A stretch of 9,262 nucleotides of DNA from contig JAFTHG010000067.1 of NCBI GenBank assembly GCA_017457555.1, forward strand, positions 1 to 9,262, in the 5' to 3' direction. Below are positions 6,329 to 9,262 of this stretch, one piece after another (position 1 is the first letter of the stretch; each line of letters starts with the position of its first letter). A program made the position numbers and the translations under genes. The DNA is from Kiritimatiellia bacterium (GTDB taxonomy: Bacteria; Verrucomicrobiota; Kiritimatiellia; RFP12; DVOR01). The notes under the pieces were generated by a model. The model was not told the origin of the DNA. It saw only the letters and a list, made by a program, of their open reading frames with translations, and did no database searches.

Positions 6329-8151
6329 TCCCAGAATCGGATTCCTCGCTCCTTAATACGATTACTTCTCCGGCAGACGTTCAACGTCTTTCCAGAGAAG
6401 CATTACCACAATTGGCGGCAGAGATTCGCTCGCGGCTGATTGAAACGGTTTCCCGCTCCGGTGGTCACTTGGCACCCAGTCTTGGAACAGTTGAGCTAAC
6501 ACTTGCGCTATGCCGTGTATTTGATTTTCCCTCTGACAAGGTTATCTGGGATGTCGGTCATCAGAGCTACGCCTGGAAGATGCTCACCGGCAGGAACGCC
6601 TCCTTTGATTCATTACGTCAATTCGGTGGTATCCGTGGCTTTCCTTCTCCGAAGGAGTCCGCCTATGATGCCGCTGTTGGTGGCCACGCAGGTGTTGCGC
6701 TTTCCACTGCATTAGGCATGGCTGCGGCTCGTGACCTTCGCCAAGGGAAGGAAAATATTATTGCCGTAGTTGGTGATGCCTCCCTAACCAATGGCATCTC
6801 GCTTGAAGCACTTAACGCCATCCGTCACACGACCGAACGCCTTATTTTGGTCGTAAACGACAATGGTATGAGCATCTCCCAGAATGTCGGTGCATTTGCC
6901 CGTATGTTTGCCCGGCGCATTTCCGGGATTCGTTATAATCGCATTCGTGCTGCAGCAGAAGCCACTGGCCACCACCTCCATCTTACAGGGCTCAAAGCCT
7001 TTTACCGTGCAATGAAACGGGTAATCAAGCCGCTTCTGCTCCGCCACCGTTCTGCCATCTTTGAAGATCTCGGCTTACGTTATATGGGGCCTATTGATGG
7101 GCACGATATCCCAGCTCTTTGCGAAGCACTACGCGCAGCGGCAGATGGTCACGTTCCGGTCGTGCTTCATATTGCGACCGTCAAGGGGAAAGGCTATCCG
7201 CCTGCAGAACGTCACCCATCCAAGTGGCATGGCGTTTCACCATGGGCCACTTCTGCAATGCAAACGCCCAGTACACCCCCTGCTGCGTCATGGTCAGAAG
7301 CTTTTGGCGAATACCTCTGTGAATTGGCGCGAAACGACGATCGGGTTGTTGCTATCACCGCCGCAATGCGCGATGGCACCGGTCTTGGAAAGTTCTTCCG
7401 CGAATTTCCCAAGCGCGCCTATGACGTAGGTATTTGTGAAGAGCACGCAATAGCCTTTGCCGCCGGTCTTGCTGCAGCAGGATTCCGTCCTTTCGTCGCC
7501 CTCTACTCAACGTTTGCACAACGTGCCGTAGATTGTATGATGCACGATGTCTGCCTGCCTCACCTTCCCGTTACGCTCTGCCTTGACCGCGCAGGGATTG
7601 TCGGTGCCGATGGCCCCACGCATCATGGTCTGTATGACATCGCGATGCTCCGGGCTCTTCCCGGCCTCACCTTCCATGCTCCCGCAACACGTTCGGGTCT
7701 CCAGTCGGCACTAAACCATGCGCTCACTTCCGATGCGCCAGCCGTTATCCGTTATCCACGCGGTCCCATCTGTGAAGCACATCCAACTACACTTTCGCCT
7801 GACGAATCTCCAAAGCCCTGCATCCTTGCATTGGGTGACACCGCAGCTTGGATTGCCCCTGTCGCCATCGAATTAGGTCTTCCCTGCCTTGTGATTGAGC
7901 GTATCAAACCGCTTCCCGATTGTCTTACAGCTTTGAAAGGACGCCCACTAATTACACTTGAAAATGCCGCCATCCAAGCAGGATTCGGTTCGGCAATCGC
8001 AGAGAACCACGATGCGCCAGTCTTAATTCTGGGATGGGATGACCGTTTCATTCCCCAAGGCTCCGATGTAGAACTCCGTCAATTCGGTGGCTTAGATGCG
8101 GTCGCGCTCCGCTCCAAGATTGAAACCTTTGTTCGGGAGTCTATTTCATGA
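6325..8151 (+). CDS. dxs: 1-deoxy-D-xylulose-5-phosphate synthase
   Basis: The 608-residue cytoplasmic enzyme condenses pyruvate and glyceraldehyde 3-phosphate to 1-deoxy-D-xylulose 5-phosphate, the first step of the methylerythritol phosphate route to isoprenoids, using thiamine diphosphate and Mg2+. The N-terminal domain carries SGGHLAPSLGTVELTLAL, WDVGHQSYAWK (H79) and the cofactor motif from GDASLTNG (G150, D151) to NDN (N178, N180). The spacing D151-N180 equals that in the E. coli enzyme. DLGLRYMGPIDGHD and VKGKGYPP follow. The pyrimidine-binding domain starts near residue 322 and has ITAAMRDGTGL, the catalytic glutamate E372 in DVGICEEH, and DRAGIVGADGPTHHG. The C-terminal domain begins after YPRG (R479) and is compact, accounting for the slightly short length (about 620 is usual). 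The start overlaps the prc stop (ATGA) and no good Shine-Dalgarno sequence precedes it, so translational coupling is likely. All essential cofactor residues I can place are present. Confidence 0.96.
   Translation: MIPESDSSLLNTITSPADVQRLSREALPQLAAEIRSRLIETVSRSGGHLAPSLGTVELTLALCRVFDFPSDKVIWDVGHQSYAWKMLTGRNASFDSLRQFGGIRGFPSPKESAYDAAVGGHAGVALSTALGMAAARDLRQGKENIIAVVGDASLTNGISLEALNAIRHTTERLILVVNDNGMSISQNVGAFARMFARRISGIRYNRIRAAAEATGHHLHLTGLKAFYRAMKRVIKPLLLRHRSAIFEDLGLRYMGPIDGHDIPALCEALRAAADGHVPVVLHIATVKGKGYPPAERHPSKWHGVSPWATSAMQTPSTPPAASWSEAFGEYLCELARNDDRVVAITAAMRDGTGLGKFFREFPKRAYDVGICEEHAIAFAAGLAAAGFRPFVALYSTFAQRAVDCMMHDVCLPHLPVTLCLDRAGIVGADGPTHHGLYDIAMLRALPGLTFHAPATRSGLQSALNHALTSDAPAVIRYPRGPICEAHPTTLSPDESPKPCILALGDTAAWIAPVAIELGLPCLVIERIKPLPDCLTALKGRPLITLENAAIQAGFGSAIAENHDAPVLILGWDDRFIPQGSDVELRQFGGLDAVALRSKIETFVRESIS
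8135..8139 (+). promoter_or_regulatory. Ribosome-binding site deciding the mutL start
   Basis: GGGAG lies 8 nt before the ATG at 8148, inside the end of dxs. It favours 8148 over the in-frame ATG at 8169, which has no comparable site. Confidence 0.6.
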
Positions 8152-9262
8152 GTATTCCCTCGCCGAAGATGCGCCGTGCCGTCCGCGTGCTTCCGGAAAC
8201 GGTTGCGAATCAAATCGCGGCCGGAGAAGTGGTTGAGCGGCCAGCATCCGTGGTAAAGGAATTAGTTGAAAATGCCTTAGATGCTACCGCCACGCGCATT
8301 ACAGTTTCCGTTGAATCAGGTGGGGCAAAGCTCATTGAAGTTGAGGATAACGGCTACGGTATGGGACACGAAGATGCTCTTGCTGCGCTGGAACGACAAG
8401 CGACCAGTAAGATCGCCGATACGGAAGACATCGTTCGCATCCAGACCTTTGGTTTTCGCGGAGAGGCCATCCCATCCATCGCAAGTGTCTCGCGGTTTAC
8501 ATTGATTACCAAGACCACAGATGACGACAGTGCCACCGAGTTAGTCGTTATCGGCGGTGCATTGGAATCCATCTCTGAAACAGGGCATCCCGTAGGCACC
8601 ACCATCCGGGTGCGCGATCTCTTCTTCAACCTCCCCGCCCGGCGTAAATTTCTACGAACAGCGGCCACGGAATTGTCACGCATCCGACAAACCCTCACCG
8701 CGATTGCCCTCGCCTATCCGCATGTTGCAATCCGCTTGCGCTCTGACGGCAAAGATGTCTTTCGTTTACCTGAAGGTGATTCAGAGGAAGATCGCATCCG
8801 CACGCTTCTGGGACTTCCGATTTTTCAATCCCTGACACCGATTCACCATACAGAAAATGACATCACCGTTTCCGGCTACATCTCCCGAACAGATACGCCC
8901 GCCTTGGGCACTCCGGAACAATATGTCTTTGTCAATCACCGTGCTGCAACTGCTGCCCAAATCCAATATGCGGTCCGTGAAGTCTGGCCAGTGCGTGATC
9001 GACGGCCACACGCCATCCTCTTTGTCGATTTACCGCCGGAGGCTGTCGATGTCAATGTTCACCCAGCCAAACGCGAAGTGCGGTTCCGTAGAGGCAATAC
9101 TGTTATCAATGCGGTCACAAATGCCATTGCACACGCACTGAATCTCTTTGCTGAAAGTGTGCCGTCCACCCCATCCACACTTACGACGACACCATTACTG
9201 CAGACTACGAGTGAGCAACATGCGTTTGATACCGCGCCAACAACGCCCTCTATTATCCAGCC
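8148..9262 (+). CDS. mutL: DNA mismatch repair protein MutL (3' end beyond window)
   Basis: The frame is open to the window edge, giving 371 residues that cover the whole N-terminal ATPase region and the start of the linker. MutL couples mismatch recognition by MutS to strand incision and helicase loading. The GHKL ATPase motifs are complete: ANQIAAGEVVERPASVVKEL with general base E38, N42 in VENALDA, EDNGYGMG, RQATSKI, and TFGFRGEAIPSIASVSRF. Then come GHPVGTTIRVRDLFFNLPAR, RKFLRTAATEL, the second subdomain with YVFVNHRAA, and VDVNVHPAKREVRFR, which contains the conserved lysine that contacts the ATP phosphate. From about residue 335 the sequence becomes Ser/Thr/Pro-rich, the usual flexible linker. 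The C-terminal dimerisation domain is outside the window, so whether it carries an endonuclease motif cannot be told. The start overlaps the dxs stop by 4 nt (ATGA). The seven residues before M8 are extra relative to E. coli MutL. Confidence 0.97.
   Translation, partial: MSIPSPKMRRAVRVLPETVANQIAAGEVVERPASVVKELVENALDATATRITVSVESGGAKLIEVEDNGYGMGHEDALAALERQATSKIADTEDIVRIQTFGFRGEAIPSIASVSRFTLITKTTDDDSATELVVIGGALESISETGHPVGTTIRVRDLFFNLPARRKFLRTAATELSRIRQTLTAIALAYPHVAIRLRSDGKDVFRLPEGDSEEDRIRTLLGLPIFQSLTPIHHTENDITVSGYISRTDTPALGTPEQYVFVNHRAATAAQIQYAVREVWPVRDRRPHAILFVDLPPEAVDVNVHPAKREVRFRRGNTVINAVTNAIAHALNLFAESVPSTPSTLTTTPLLQTTSEQHAFDTAPTTPSIIQ

Noticed and set aside
7061..7429. 122-residue open frame on the plus strand inside dxs
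   Set aside because: The dxs frame here carries clear conserved motifs; this alternate frame has no recognisable content.

Overview
The window looks like ordinary chromosomal DNA from a diderm (Gram-negative-type) bacterium. All eight genes lie on the + strand and are very tightly packed; I see no RNA gene, mobile element, CRISPR array or plasmid signature. An outer membrane is implied by a LolA-like lipoprotein-sorting protein, an LptF/LptG-type lipopolysaccharide-export permease and a full-length periplasmic Prc-type protease. My best guess for the lineage is the PVC superphylum (Verrucomicrobiota, Kiritimatiellota or relatives). This rests on the style of the LolA-like protein and the single LptF/G gene, and it is a low-to-moderate confidence inference.

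Layout. Block 1 (1-4099) is a run of five genes: the 3' part of a LolA-like outer-membrane lipoprotein-sorting protein (to 545), an AI-2E/PerM-family permease (548-1714), an unrecognised multi-span membrane protein (1716-2267), an LptF/LptG-family permease (2264-3376) and a membrane-anchored NERD-domain protein (3386-4099). Junctions are +2, +1, -4 and +9 nt, so this is very probably one transcript devoted mostly to the envelope. An 84-nt gap (4100-4183) follows; it holds an imperfect inverted repeat enclosing a perfect 12-bp palindrome. Block 2 (4184-9262) has a tail-specific protease (prc, 4184-6328), 1-deoxy-D-xylulose-5-phosphate synthase (dxs, 6325-8151) and the first 371 codons of the mismatch-repair ATPase mutL (8148 to the window end). 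Both internal junctions are ATGA start/stop overlaps.

How the genes fit together. Block 1 and prc share an envelope theme: lipoprotein trafficking, lipopolysaccharide export and periplasmic proteolysis. Dxs feeds isoprenoid synthesis, which supplies the undecaprenyl carrier for envelope polymers and quinones. MutL is DNA repair and has no obvious functional tie, but its overlap with dxs suggests translational coupling. I found no clear evidence of a new biological system. The points most worth a second look are the unknown 183-residue membrane protein, the solo LptF/G gene beside a membrane-bound NERD protein, the structured 84-nt spacer, and a Dxs with a compact C-terminal domain and a substituted histidine.
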